Shown here: in pieces, positions 46,406-54,787 of the stretch
How the letters are laid out: the number at the start of each line of letters is the position of its first letter
Numbering within the stretch: position 1 is the first letter of the stretch
From: Sphingomonas koreensis
GTDB taxonomy: Bacteria; Pseudomonadota; Alphaproteobacteria; Sphingomonadales; Sphingomonadaceae
Reading direction: 5' to 3'
DNA length: 64,000 bases
NCBI GenBank assembly: GCA_006438735.1
Contig: RCZF01000005.1
Location: 62,001 to 126,000, forward strand
Notes under the pieces: generated by a model
What the model saw: the letters and a program-made list of their open reading frames with translations, nothing else
Database searches by the model: none
What the model was told of the DNA's origin: nothing
Program-made: the position numbers and the translations under genes

Positions 46406-47635
46406 ATGGGCAGGTTGACGGCAGTAGCGGTGAAAAACGCGCTTGCGAATCCAGGGACTTACAGCGACGGCGAAGGGCTGGTCCTTAAAGTGGACAAGCG
46501 CGGCGGCGCGTATTGGCTGTGCCGATTGCAACGCGACGGTAAGCGGCAGGATATCGGACTTGGCAGCGCGAAATTGCTGTCGCTGGCCGTTGCGCGCGAC
46601 AAGGCAAGCGACGTGCGCAAGGCCATCAAGATTGAGAAGCGCGATATTGTGGCGGAACGAAAAAACGAAGCCGCCGCCAAGGTGACGTTTCGCGACGCTG
46701 CGAAGACCTACCACGCGGAAAACGAAGCGGGATGGAAAAGCAAAGTCTATGCCCGCCAGTGGCTCGCCAGCCTTGAAAATTACGCATTCCCGAAATTGGG
46801 CGACCTGCCGACCGGCGGCATCATGGCTTCCGATATAATCACGGTGCTGACGCCCATCTGGCAGGAAATTCCCGAAACCGCCCGCCAAGTGCGTAATCGG
46901 ATATGCGCGGTGCTGGATTATGCCCATGCAAAGGGCTGGCGCTCAAGCGAGGCCCCATCGGGCAATGGAAGCCTGAAAGCGGGACGGGGATTGCCTCGGC
47001 AGGTGAAGGCACGGGAAAACCGCAAGGCCATGCCTTATGTCGCGGTGCCGCCGTTTATTGTCGCGTTGCAGCGTAAGCCTTCATTCGGGAGACTTGCCCT
47101 TGAACTGCTCATCCTGACGGGCGTGCGCTCGCAGGAGGTGCGCCTAGCAACGTGGGCCGAATTCGATTTCGACGCCCGTCTGTGGACGATTCCGGCCGAT
47201 CACATGAAGCGCGGCAAAGCACACATGGTGCCGCTATCTGACGCAACGCTGGCGGTGCTGGCAAAGGCGGCTGCGTTAAGGCTGGCGGGCACCAATGTGG
47301 TTTTCCCTGGCGCCGGCGGCAAGGCCATGTCGGACATGACGCTGCTAAAGGTGCTGCGCGACGCGGGCGAGCCCTACCATGTCCACGGCTTCCGCTCCGC
47401 CCTCACCGATTGGGCCGCGAATGAGGCGCACCCCGACGCCGTGGTGGAAGCTGCGTTGGCGCACAAGACGCCCGACGCGGTTCAGGCTGCTTACCGTCGC
47501 ACAACCTATCTCGGCACCACCAGCCAACCCGGCCAGCGTGTGAAGCTCATGGCGGAATGGGGACGCTATTGTGCCAGCGGTGCCGCCGGTGGCGCTGCGG
47601 GCGTAACGATCAAAAAAGCGATGGCCGGAAAGTGA
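46406..47635 (+). CDS. Tyrosine recombinase (P4-type integrase)
   Basis: The 409-residue integrase has an N-terminal arm-binding DUF4102-like domain (YSDGEGLVLKVDKRGGAYWL), a SAM-like core-binding domain (about 100-185), and a C-terminal catalytic domain. The catalytic residues are Arg in LTGVRSQEVRL, the HxxR of HGFRSALTDWA, His in ALAHKTPDAV and Tyr in AAYRRT. It lies 196 bases from the tRNA-Tyr 3' end in the usual orientation. It is expected to integrate and excise the island. Confidence 0.95.
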   Translation: MGRLTAVAVKNALANPGTYSDGEGLVLKVDKRGGAYWLCRLQRDGKRQDIGLGSAKLLSLAVARDKASDVRKAIKIEKRDIVAERKNEAAAKVTFRDAAKTYHAENEAGWKSKVYARQWLASLENYAFPKLGDLPTGGIMASDIITVLTPIWQEIPETARQVRNRICAVLDYAHAKGWRSSEAPSGNGSLKAGRGLPRQVKARENRKAMPYVAVPPFIVALQRKPSFGRLALELLILTGVRSQEVRLATWAEFDFDARLWTIPADHMKRGKAHMVPLSDATLAVLAKAAALRLAGTNVVFPGAGGKAMSDMTLLKVLRDAGEPYHVHGFRSALTDWAANEAHPDAVVEAALAHKTPDAVQAAYRRTTYLGTTSQPGQRVKLMAEWGRYCASGAAGGAAGVTIKKAMAGK

Positions 47636-48237
47636 GCGGAGACTGGATCAACGCTCGTGAAGCGAGGGGAATGGTGATGCCTGGGTGGCAGCGGCACACG
47701 GGTTCAATACCTAAAGATGCCATCTGCCAGCGTGCTGCGGCGGGGCTGGTGAAAGCAGTGGCCTCGGTGTTCGTGTCGAACAAGGGTGGCGTAACAAGCG
47801 AGAAACAAGGCCATCTCATTCCCAAGGAATTCTGGAGGGGATCGCCGCTTGAGCAGGACTGGGCGCGCGGCGATTTTTCATCGACCTGGAGCGATTCAGA
47901 AGGGTGGACAATTCACGCCGAGGCATTTGGCGTTACCTTCGCGCGCGCGGATATTGAGCCGATGGCGCAAAGCGGGGAGACGGTTGGTGCATCGCGTCCC
48001 GCGATAGCAGGAGATCGCAGCAAGGGAGGACGCCCCCCGGCGACCGACTGGGAAGCTGTCATGATCGAAATGGCCCGCCAACTGTACGTGGGTGACTTGC
48101 AGCCGAAAGCGTTAGCCGACGTTGAGCGGGCGATTGCGGCCCATCTGGCGGCTCACGGAATCAGTTTGTCGGATAGTACGATTCGAGATCACGCCCGCCC
48201 GCTCTGGCGTGCTATCCAACGCGAGGCCGGAAACTAG
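47632..48237 (+). CDS. Hypothetical island protein
   Basis: The 201-residue product starts at GTG 47632, overlapping the integrase stop (GTGA). The frame is open further upstream inside the integrase gene, but that part is a shadow. Its C-terminal half begins GDRSKGGRPPATDWEAVMIE and looks like a small helical domain with a GGRPP turn, seen in many island proteins of unknown role. I do not recognise a function. The tight coupling to the integrase suggests a part in mobility or its control. Confidence 0.7.
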   Translation: MSGDWINAREARGMVMPGWQRHTGSIPKDAICQRAAAGLVKAVASVFVSNKGGVTSEKQGHLIPKEFWRGSPLEQDWARGDFSSTWSDSEGWTIHAEAFGVTFARADIEPMAQSGETVGASRPAIAGDRSKGGRPPATDWEAVMIEMARQLYVGDLQPKALADVERAIAAHLAAHGISLSDSTIRDHARPLWRAIQREAGN

Positions 48238-48345
48238 GTTTTCGCCCCTTGCCGCCTGTTTCCGTCCGACAGCTCGTGCCACTTGCTCGCATCATTCCGC
48301 CACGGCTCGCGCAATCCCGCGCTGACCTTGACGGAGTATCATGTT

Positions 48346-48534
48346 GTGGAAGCAATCCTGTGTTCTCAGGCCGAAGCCGGCAAGCTGCTGGCGATCGGCA
48401 AGACCAAACTGGGCGAGCTGATTGCTCGCGGTGAGCTTGAATCTGTCCGCATCGGCGCGCGGCGTCTGGTACGGATTTCCAGTGTTCGGCGGCTGGCCGG
48501 TGTCGAAGCCGATCAGCCGGGGGAGGGGCGATGA
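48346..48534 (+). CDS. Excisionase-like helix-turn-helix protein
   Basis: The 62-residue product has a MerR/excisionase-type winged helix: AGKLLAIGKTKLGELIARGE followed by LESVRIGARRLVRISSVRRL. This fold is used by Xis and AlpA-type directionality factors. GTG 48346 with a CGGAG site nine bases upstream is the chosen start; TTG 48283 would make it 83 residues. It overlaps the next gene by four bases. Confidence 0.75.
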   Translation: MEAILCSQAEAGKLLAIGKTKLGELIARGELESVRIGARRLVRISSVRRLAGVEADQPGEGR

Positions 48535-49448
48535 CGCGGGCGTTACCTCCCGTCGCGCGTCGGTTTCGGCCGATCCAGCCGGAGAACATTCCAGAACTGC
48601 TTAGGAAGCTGCCTCGGTGGCTTTGCTGGAAAGCAGGGCCGCTCAAAGACAACGGTAAGTTCGACAAATTCCCCGTCGATCCGAGCACGGGCCGCAAGAT
48701 CAATGGTCGCGACCCGATGCACTGGCGGACGTTCGAAGAGGTCATGGGCGGCTACCTGGGTGGTGTCGCGGATGGCATCGGCTTCGTTCTCAGCGACCAG
48801 CATCCCATCAACATTGGCGGCATCGACTCCTACGTAACCGTTGCCGATTTCGATCAGTGCCGGGCACGCATGGACGAGATTCATCGTTTGTGGCGAGAAC
48901 TTCGGGAACCCCTGACCGAACTATCCCCCAGCGGTAACGGCCTGCATATGTGGGGCCTCTCCCGCGTTCCGTTGAAGGGCGGCAACGCCGGAAATGGCAG
49001 GGAACTTTATTCCGGCGGGCGCTTCGTCACCATGACGGGGGTCAGCGTCGTAGGCACATTCGGAGAGTGTCCCGGCTTCGCCGTTTTGGAGAACCTTTGG
49101 TTCCCGCCCAGTATGGCGAGAACAGGTGCCACTCCGCCGCCCGTCGCTGGTGTCGCCGATCTCCCGAGCAATCTCGTGTTCGGGCAGACGGGCGACCACT
49201 GGTTCGATCGGCTCACGCCCGAGGACAAGAATGCTTGCCTGGCAGCCATGTTGCAGGTGCCTGCGGTGATCGCTCTCGCCGATCTGCCTGACGATGCCCC
49301 GTCACCGAACTGGCGGACCGTCGTGGCTGCCTGTGTGCGGTCTGGCGTTCCTGACGCGTACGACCTCTGCCGCGCATGGGCGCAAACCAGCCCGCGTTTC
49401 GATGCCGACAATTTCGACCTGCGGTGGAGGAGCTACTCCCGTGGCTAA
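48531..49448 (+). CDS. Primase-polymerase-like replication protein
   Basis: The 305-residue protein begins with a block typical of the N-terminal domain of phage and plasmid primase-polymerases: PRWLCWKAGPLKDNGKFDKF, an acidic YVTVADFDQCR strand, and the substrate-loop SPSGNGLHMWG. A downstream DLCRAWAQTSPRFDADNFDLR segment resembles the PriCT-like helical tail. It probably makes primers for island replication with the D5 helicase encoded next, whose start overlaps its end. The active-site acids could not be checked by alignment. Confidence 0.75.
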   Translation: MTRALPPVARRFRPIQPENIPELLRKLPRWLCWKAGPLKDNGKFDKFPVDPSTGRKINGRDPMHWRTFEEVMGGYLGGVADGIGFVLSDQHPINIGGIDSYVTVADFDQCRARMDEIHRLWRELREPLTELSPSGNGLHMWGLSRVPLKGGNAGNGRELYSGGRFVTMTGVSVVGTFGECPGFAVLENLWFPPSMARTGATPPPVAGVADLPSNLVFGQTGDHWFDRLTPEDKNACLAAMLQVPAVIALADLPDDAPSPNWRTVVAACVRSGVPDAYDLCRAWAQTSPRFDADNFDLRWRSYSRG

Positions 49449-50935
49449 TGGCCAAATAACCATCGGCAGCCTCATCGACATCGCACAGAAGGGCGGGTGG
49501 AGTGCTCCGCCGTGGAAGCAACATGCTGGGCTCCCTCCCGGCGTTCCGCCAGCCCCACCCGCGCCCGGCCCAGTGAGCGCCTATCATCCAGTCGACTGGG
49601 CAATGCATGGCGACATTCGCAACGCCCGGCATTTCGCGGGGATGTTCGACGGCAGATTGCTCTATATCCACGGTCTCAAGAGGTGGCTGTGCTGGTCCGA
49701 TGATCGGTGGGTACTGTGCGATCAGGGGCAGGAAATCGAGGCAGTGAAGCAGGCTGCACATGCCATGATGACCGATGCCGCTGCCAGCCTCGCCGCGGAT
49801 CAGGATCGGGGTAAGGGACGCATCAAAGAGGCAGTGGCTGCCCACAGCATCTCGCGCCTGAAGGCCACTTTGGAACTCGCTCAATCAGAGCCGGGAATGT
49901 CAGTCGGGCACGCGGACCTCGATTCAAACCCGGCGTTGCTTGGTGTCGGCAATGGCGTGGTTGACCTAAAAACCGGCACGTTGATGGCAAACCGCCCGGA
50001 TATGCTGATTACGCGGCATTGCGGTGCCGATTATGATATCGCGCCATGTCCGCGCTGGCTCCAGTTCATGGCTGAGGTGTTTCCAGGCGATCAGGCGACC
50101 ATCGACGCGGTGCAAAGACTGCTAGGCTACACGCTGACCGGACTGAACACCGAGGAAATCATGGTCTTCTGCATCGGCTTCGGCGCCAACGGCAAGTCGA
50201 TCTTCGGCAACATCGGCAACCGGATCACGGGCGGCTATAGCAAGGTCGCCCCTCATTCTCTGCTCGCCGCGAGGCGAGGAGACGATCACAGCGCGCGCGG
50301 CGATATCGCCATGCTGGAGGGTGCCCGGCTGGTGTCGGTAAATGAATTGCCTGGCGGGATGCAGTTGGACGAACCGGCGGTTAAGGCGCTGGCGGGACGA
50401 GAGCCAATCTCCGCACGACACCTCTATGCCGATTTCTCCACCTTCGATCCTCGCTTCACGGTCTGGGTGCGAACGAACCACAGGCCCATTATCAAGGGTG
50501 ATGATGACGGCATCTGGCGGCGTATCGTGGTGCTGCCCTTCCGGCAGAAGTTCGAGGGCGCGCAACGCGACCCGCACCTTGAAGCTAAGCTCTGGGGCCG
50601 AACGCGATGGCATCTTGCGGTGGATGATCGAAGGCGCGCGCCAGTATCTCGCTTCGGGAAATTTGGCCCTCAGTCCGGCGATCCTTGCCGAGCAACGCCG
50701 GTATCGGAGCGAGAGTGACTTGCTGGGCGAGTTTCTGACCGACTGCGCGGTGGCCGATACCACCGGGCGAGTGATGGACAAGATGCTGTTCGACAGATGG
50801 GTCGTTTGGTGCGATGGCAATGGCCACAAAGCCGGGACCAAGCACACCTTTACCCAGCGGCTCGCTGAACGAGGTTTTCCGATCCGCAAGAGCAACGGGC
50901 AGCGCTTCTACTCTGGCCTACGGATGGCGCCGTGA
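49441..50935 (+). pseudogene. D5/P4-family primase-helicase gene broken by a frameshift
   Basis: From GTG 49441 the first frame gives a D5_N domain (LGVGNGVVDLKTGTL), the SF3 Walker A motif GFGANGKSIFGN, and the sensor block VRTNHRPIIKGDDDGIWRR. At about 50594-50597 the match leaves frame 1 and continues in frame 2 as GAERDGILRWMIEGARQYLA to the TGA at 50935. A single G missing from a G-run (GGGG here, GGGGG expected) explains this. If real, the product lacks its normal C-terminus and gains an unrelated tail ending at 50718. A sequencing error is also possible. Confidence 0.8.
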
Positions 50936-51089
50936 TGCGGTGGCAGGGCGAGCAGGGCGGGAGTGAACCTCTTTTGCCTAAACTTTTCAAGCTCAAATCT
51001 CATGGAGGGATATCCTGGAAAAACCCGCCCTGTCCGCCCTAACTGCCCTCGTATGACGAAATATCAGTTAACCACCAGCGAGATCAGCG

Positions 51090-51398
51090 ATGCCCAGTGC
51101 CTATATCACCCGTCTAAACCGCGAAATGTTGGCGGAAGCGTCTCGACAGGAGCCTGTGTCGCTCACCCTCCACGACCGCATCCTAAGCTGGTACACCGGG
51201 CTGCCTGAGATCAGCCGCCACCGCGCCTTCGCTATGTCGGAACTGGAAAGCGCTATCGGCACGCAAGGAAAGTATCTTAGCCCGGTCCTGCTCACTCTCG
51301 GATGGAGCCGGAAGCGGAAGTGGTCGAGTCTGGGGCAGTACCACCGTTATTGGTTGCCGCCTCACGCTAGTCACGTGAATCTAAAGTTCGCCACATAA
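51090..51398 (+). CDS. Hypothetical island protein
   Basis: The 102-residue product has a predicted helical N-terminus and a winged-helix-like C-terminal part with the basic stretch LGWSRKRKWSSLGQYHRYW. Its last residues (HASHVNLKFAT) may come from the end of the IS remnant that starts here, so the original C-terminus could be lost. The role is unknown; position after the primase genes suggests replication or DNA binding. Confidence 0.55.
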   Translation: MPSAYITRLNREMLAEASRQEPVSLTLHDRILSWYTGLPEISRHRAFAMSELESAIGTQGKYLSPVLLTLGWSRKRKWSSLGQYHRYWLPPHASHVNLKFAT

Positions 51399-52081
51399 GG
51401 TCTGTTCGGTTTTCTGGCAGAAGCGGTCCGGCGCTCGGGGATGCCCGGCATCATGGGCAGCACCGGCTGCTCGCGGTCGAGCGCCTGGATCTGACTCTTC
51501 TCATCGACGCTGAAGACGATCGCGCGGGTCGGCGGCGACAGGTAAAGCCCAACGATATCGCGCACCTTATCAACGAACAGCGGGTCGCTCGACAGCTTGA
51601 AGGTCTGGCTACGGTGGGGCTGTAACCCGAAGGCGTTCCACATCCGGCGGATCGTCGTATGCGAAAAGCCCGTCTGTGCCGCCATCGACCGGATCGACCA
51701 GTGTGTCGCATCTACAGGCGTGGTGCGCAGCGTCCGCTAGATCACGGCAGCAACCTGGTCGTCGCCGATCGTGCGCGGCCTGCCGGGACGCGCTTCGTCG
51801 AGCAACCCGTCGATACGATCAGCCAAGAAGCGCCGACGCCACTTGCCCACCGTGTGCTCGTGAACGCCAAGCTCCGTCGCCACGACCTTGCTCTGTACCC
51901 CGTCGGCGCAGCGCAGAATAATCCGGCATCGTTCCGACAGCGAGCGCGATACCCGGTGCCGCCGCACCTGTCGCTCAAGATACGCCCGCTCCCCCGCCGT
52001 CACCACCAACGGCGCAATCGGTCGACCCTTCGCAAACGCGTTCGCCATCAACGCCTCCCTCTCGGACGACGTCGTATACAA
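51371..52081 (-). pseudogene. Decayed IS630-family transposase
   Basis: On the - strand an N-terminal helix-turn-helix part (SLSERCRIILRCADGVQSKV, then GVHEHTVGKWRRRF) and the start of the catalytic part (TGFSHTTIRRMWNAFGLQPH, FSVDEKSQIQALDR) are in one frame. A TAG at 51737-51739 interrupts them where a Glu codon would fit. The rest of the DDE domain after GIPERRTAS is missing, so the gene is inactive. Confidence 0.85.
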
Positions 52082-52095
52082 TGTTACTTACTTCA
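51371..52095 (-). mobile_element. IS630-family insertion sequence remnant
   Basis: The remnant covers the transposase fragment and short flanks. The ends share a weak inverted similarity (GAACT..AG near 51370-51395 and near 52090-52110), so it may be an internal deletion rather than a simple truncation. The exact ends are not fixed. Confidence 0.7.
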
Positions 52096-52106
52096 GTTCC
52101 AGATGA

Positions 52107-53105
52107 CTAGCAGTTGATACCATCGATTTCGACGTTCAGAATTCTCGCACGTAACGTGGCATCCTGGATCAAGATTTCAGCGCATTTCAGCAAATCGCAT
52201 TCGAGATTAAATCCCGTTTTCTGGCTCCGCCTGTCGAGTATTTCGATCGCAGTCATCAGAGAACCCATGGTCTTTGTATAGACGGTCATACCAAAATTGA
52301 CCTCATCTTCATCTTGAGCACTTTCTAGTGCATGGCCAGTCGCGAGATGCTGCCTCCAACGATCCAGAAAGAAATCAAAATCCGCGTCGAGCCTATGAAT
52401 GACGCTCACGGGCCGCAGTGTGAGAAAATTGTTAAATAACTCATTGAATTTCATCGTGTTGTCGGCCAGTGCCCCGCGCAAATTCTCTTGATCTTGCGAT
52501 CCGTGGAATGCTTCCGAGCGCGGGTATCCCTTAACCTCCGCATCCGACGCACTCTCCCGGTTAGCCACTTGAGCGTCGTTGGACCAAATCTTCTTTCCAA
52601 AGAAAGGTTGTGAATTGGTATTGGAAGCGGGAGTGGTGCGCGGGCCGCTTGTCTGATCGGTGCGGCCTCGTTCGGGAAGCCGCATCCACAACAGAAAATT
52701 GATTTTGACGTTGTTTCCAGGCCAACTCAATGCTTTCCCCGAGCGGCGCGACAAATCTATCATCGCAACATCGATGCGATTCAAGCTGCTCTGGTCATCC
52801 GCCAGATAGGGGTTGTCGACGTTTGCAAAGCTCAAGCCCCTTAACCCCGGAGGGATGCCCAAGCCGTTGCAGGCGAGGGCGATGAAGTTCATTTGAACAA
52901 TTCTGGGCTGGCCGCTCAGATCGGCGAGTATGCTCCGGGGATCGGTTACACCCTCACGGCGAGCCTGCTGCTGAATAAGGATAAGCCGATTTGCTATTTC
53001 ACTTTTCATCTCCCGGCTGGCTGTCTCGGCGAGGTAGTTCGCCAGAACAGCGTTGTGTGCATCCTGTGTTTGATTCCAGCCGGTCATCCTACCGAGCAGA
53101 CCCAT
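52107..53105 (-). CDS. Unrecognised island cargo protein
   Basis: The 332-residue product (ATG 53105, behind the good AGAGGGTGG site; an ATG five codons upstream is weaker) matches no family I know. The N-terminal ~110 residues are helical and include LIQQQARREGVTDPRSILAD and RIVQMNFIALACNGLGIPPG. The middle (about 150-200) is polar and probably disordered. The C-terminal ~130 residues are helical again, with a LFNNFLTLRPVSVIHRLD segment. No signal peptide or transmembrane segment is seen, so it is likely cytoplasmic. It is divergent from the XRE gene, with a palindrome between them. Confidence 0.75.
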   Translation of the reverse strand: MGLLGRMTGWNQTQDAHNAVLANYLAETASREMKSEIANRLILIQQQARREGVTDPRSILADLSGQPRIVQMNFIALACNGLGIPPGLRGLSFANVDNPYLADDQSSLNRIDVAMIDLSRRSGKALSWPGNNVKINFLLWMRLPERGRTDQTSGPRTTPASNTNSQPFFGKKIWSNDAQVANRESASDAEVKGYPRSEAFHGSQDQENLRGALADNTMKFNELFNNFLTLRPVSVIHRLDADFDFFLDRWRQHLATGHALESAQDEDEVNFGMTVYTKTMGSLMTAIEILDRRSQKTGFNLECDLLKCAEILIQDATLRARILNVEIDGINC

Positions 53106-53134
53106 GGCCACCCTCTTCATTCCGCATGAACACT

Positions 53135-53153
53135 CGTCCCCAATATGGGGACG
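53135..53153. promoter_or_regulatory. Palindromic operator candidate between the cargo gene and the XRE regulator
   Basis: CGTCCCC-AATAT-GGGGACG has perfect seven-base arms. A related half-site, GTTCCCATAT, follows at about 53159-53168. It lies in the divergent promoter region, a usual place for an XRE-type repressor site. Confidence 0.6.
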
Positions 53154-53204
53154 GACAAGTTCCCATATACTTAATGCCCCGATTTCAGGGATTGGGGTGG
53201 GTCG

Positions 53205-53465
53205 ATGCAGCGGGGATGGGTGGTTTCACCCGACTATCGGGCAGCGATCGGCGGTTTGAAGAATGCGCGAGTTCAACAAGGCATCTCGCAGCGGGAATTG
53301 GCGCGCAGGCTCGGTAAGCCGCCGTCATTCGTCAACAAGATCGAGCAGCTTGAGCGGCGCTTGGATGTGCTGGAGTTCATAGCCATTGCCGAAGCCATGA
53401 ATTTGCAGGCGCCCGCCTTGCTGGAAACTTTAAGATCGGCCCTGCCTTCGACGGTGGTTCTTTGA
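53205..53465 (+). CDS. XRE-family transcriptional regulator
   Basis: The 86-residue product has a Cro/C1-type helix-turn-helix (about residues 14-70): LKNARVQQGISQRELARRLG, PPSFVNKIEQLERRLDVLEF. It is of the small single-domain class that often controls a neighbouring gene and itself. The palindrome at 53135-53153 is a likely target. Upstream GGGGTGGG can serve as ribosome-binding site. Confidence 0.88.
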   Translation: MQRGWVVSPDYRAAIGGLKNARVQQGISQRELARRLGKPPSFVNKIEQLERRLDVLEFIAIAEAMNLQAPALLETLRSALPSTVVL

Positions 53466-53791
53466 GTTGGCGGAAACCCAAAATTTCTAGCCATCCGTTA
53501 AGGGCAACCGATAAAGCCCCACCCGTTGGAGCGATCAAATCCCCCCTTGGGGGCCGTCCCCCGGAAAAGGAACTACTATTGCTTCCTGCCGCCTGCCGCC
53601 TGCCGCCTGCCGCCTGCCGCCTGCCGCCTGCCGTCCCGGCCTAGGTCGTAGACCTATGAAGCGGCTCGACCGCTTCATTCCCGTCAGGATCATTTGCACG
53701 CCGCGCTGCCGCTTCGTTTGCACGGCAGTTTGTGCCGTGGTGACCGCTAGGGCCATGACCAAAATTGCTAACTATCGTGCATTAAAGGTGC
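53466..53791. other. Non-coding stretch between the XRE and DUF2971-like genes
   Basis: No convincing gene is seen in these 326 bases. They hold seven tandem copies of CCTGCCG, a small hairpin GAAGCGG-CTCGA-CCGCTTC near 53658-53676, and probably the promoter of the next gene. Confidence 0.6.
53585..53633 (+). repeat. Tandem array of seven CCTGCCG units
   Basis: Seven exact copies of a 7-base unit run without interruption over 49 bases. Unlike the palindromic repeats elsewhere in the window, this is a simple tandem repeat that could change length by slippage. Confidence 0.95.
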
Positions 53792-54637
53792 ATGGGTATG
53801 AGTGAAGACATGGCCGACGGCCGCGTGCGCCATGCACGCATCGACGATCTGGACAAGCCGCTGCACCGGATCATGCCCGTTTGGCGGCTCGAGGAGGTGT
53901 TTCGTCTCAAGCGGCTGACGCTGGTGAAGCCTTCGCTATGGGAGGACCCGCGCGAAGACCCGTGCGCGACCTTCATGCTTACGCCAAAACCCGGCTCGGG
54001 CTGCAAGAAACCCCAGTCGCCGCTTTCCGCCTATCTCGCGGCGTGCTGGGCGCAAAGCTGGTCCTATGAGGACAATTCCGACGCACTGCTCCGTGCCTAT
54101 TCGCGCGTGGTGCTCGATCCGGTCGCCAAACGAAACACGGCGCCGGCCGAGGAAGGCGTGCGCGTCACCACTACTGCCCGCCGACTGATCGCCGCCATGG
54201 AAACATGGGCGGCGAGGCACTCCGACAGTCATTTCTACATTGCCGGCGTCACCTACGAACCGGAGGAGCAGTTCGGGCAACAATTGGCCGGTCGTCTCCT
54301 GCGGCCCGAAGGCCCGCGCTATTTCAGCACGCCGGACGGACGTGCGGAATCGCTATGCAGCAAACGCGCCCTGTTTCGGCATGAGGACGAGGTGCGGATT
54401 CTCTGCGTTGGTCCAGGCAAATTCAGCGCGGGCGAAGACATACGGCATTTTCTCGTCGATCCGAACGCCCTCTTCACCGAGGTGGCTTTCGACCCGCGCT
54501 TGGTCCTCTTCGAACGGCGCGAGCGTGAGAAAAAGCTGGGTTCGCAGGGATACAGCGGTATCGTCCGCGACGATGCCCGCTACATCAAGGCGTTCACCCT
54601 TATTTCAATGGACGCGGATTGGCCCGATCCAGAATAA
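53792..54637 (+). CDS. DUF2971-like protein
   Basis: The 281-residue protein has the order of blocks seen in DUF2971: LTLVKPSLWEDPREDPC near residue 42-58, CWAQSWSYEDNSDALLRAYS near 85-104, then a variable middle and ALFRHEDEVRIL near 213-224 (matching F..E.E.R). The family has no established biochemical role that I know of. It lies at the right edge of the island, 326 bases from the XRE gene, a position where mobile elements often carry defence or fitness cargo. ATG 53798 is an alternative start. Confidence 0.7.
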   Translation: MGMSEDMADGRVRHARIDDLDKPLHRIMPVWRLEEVFRLKRLTLVKPSLWEDPREDPCATFMLTPKPGSGCKKPQSPLSAYLAACWAQSWSYEDNSDALLRAYSRVVLDPVAKRNTAPAEEGVRVTTTARRLIAAMETWAARHSDSHFYIAGVTYEPEEQFGQQLAGRLLRPEGPRYFSTPDGRAESLCSKRALFRHEDEVRILCVGPGKFSAGEDIRHFLVDPNALFTEVAFDPRLVLFERREREKKLGSQGYSGIVRDDARYIKAFTLISMDADWPDPE

Positions 54638-54673
54638 GCCGAGCACCCAACACCTACGTGGTCCGCCTACAAT

Positions 54674-54695
54674 TGTGGGGGGGATTGTGGGGGTA
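54674..54695 (+). repeat. TGTGGGGG repeats near the right end of the island
   Basis: TGTGGGGGGG (54674-54683) and TGTGGGGGTA (54686-54695) are tandem, about 50 bases inside attR. They resemble the TGTGGGAGTA copies near attL and could be integrase arm sites. Confidence 0.6.
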
Positions 54696-54744
54696 TGGGA
54701 TGTGACTGCAAGAAAATACATATAACACAACTGGATCGGCCTTA

Positions 54745-54780
54745 GGTTCTATTCAAGCCCTGCCACCACCGCCGAAGCGA
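54745..54780 (+). other. attR of the integrated element
   Basis: GGTTCTATTCAAGCCCTGCC and the following CACCACCGCCGAAGCGA repeat the tRNA-Tyr 3' end and its flank at 46185-46222, with small gaps and a few changes. It ends just before the L,D-transpeptidase stop. Confidence 0.8.
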
Positions 54781-54787
54781 ATTTTCC

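Larger units (their letters stand above)
46210..54780 (+). mobile_element. Integrated island at tRNA-Tyr, satellite-like
   Basis: The 8.6-kb segment is bounded by att repeats at the tRNA-Tyr 3' end and at 54745-54780. It carries an integrase next to the tRNA, an excisionase-like gene, a primase-polymerase-like gene and a D5-type helicase, the replication set of P4-like satellites and mobilisable islands. The right third is cargo, and reads more A+T rich than the flanking chromosome. No capsid, terminase or conjugation genes are seen. The helicase frameshift and IS remnant suggest that the element is decaying or cannot replicate alone. Confidence 0.85.

Noticed and set aside
53585..53633. The CCTGCCG array as a possible CRISPR.
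   Set aside because: Units are 7 bases with no spacers, and no cas genes are present.
53535..53762. A 75-codon - strand frame through the tandem repeat.
   Set aside because: Its end is a translation of the 7-base repeat and the remainder has no family features.
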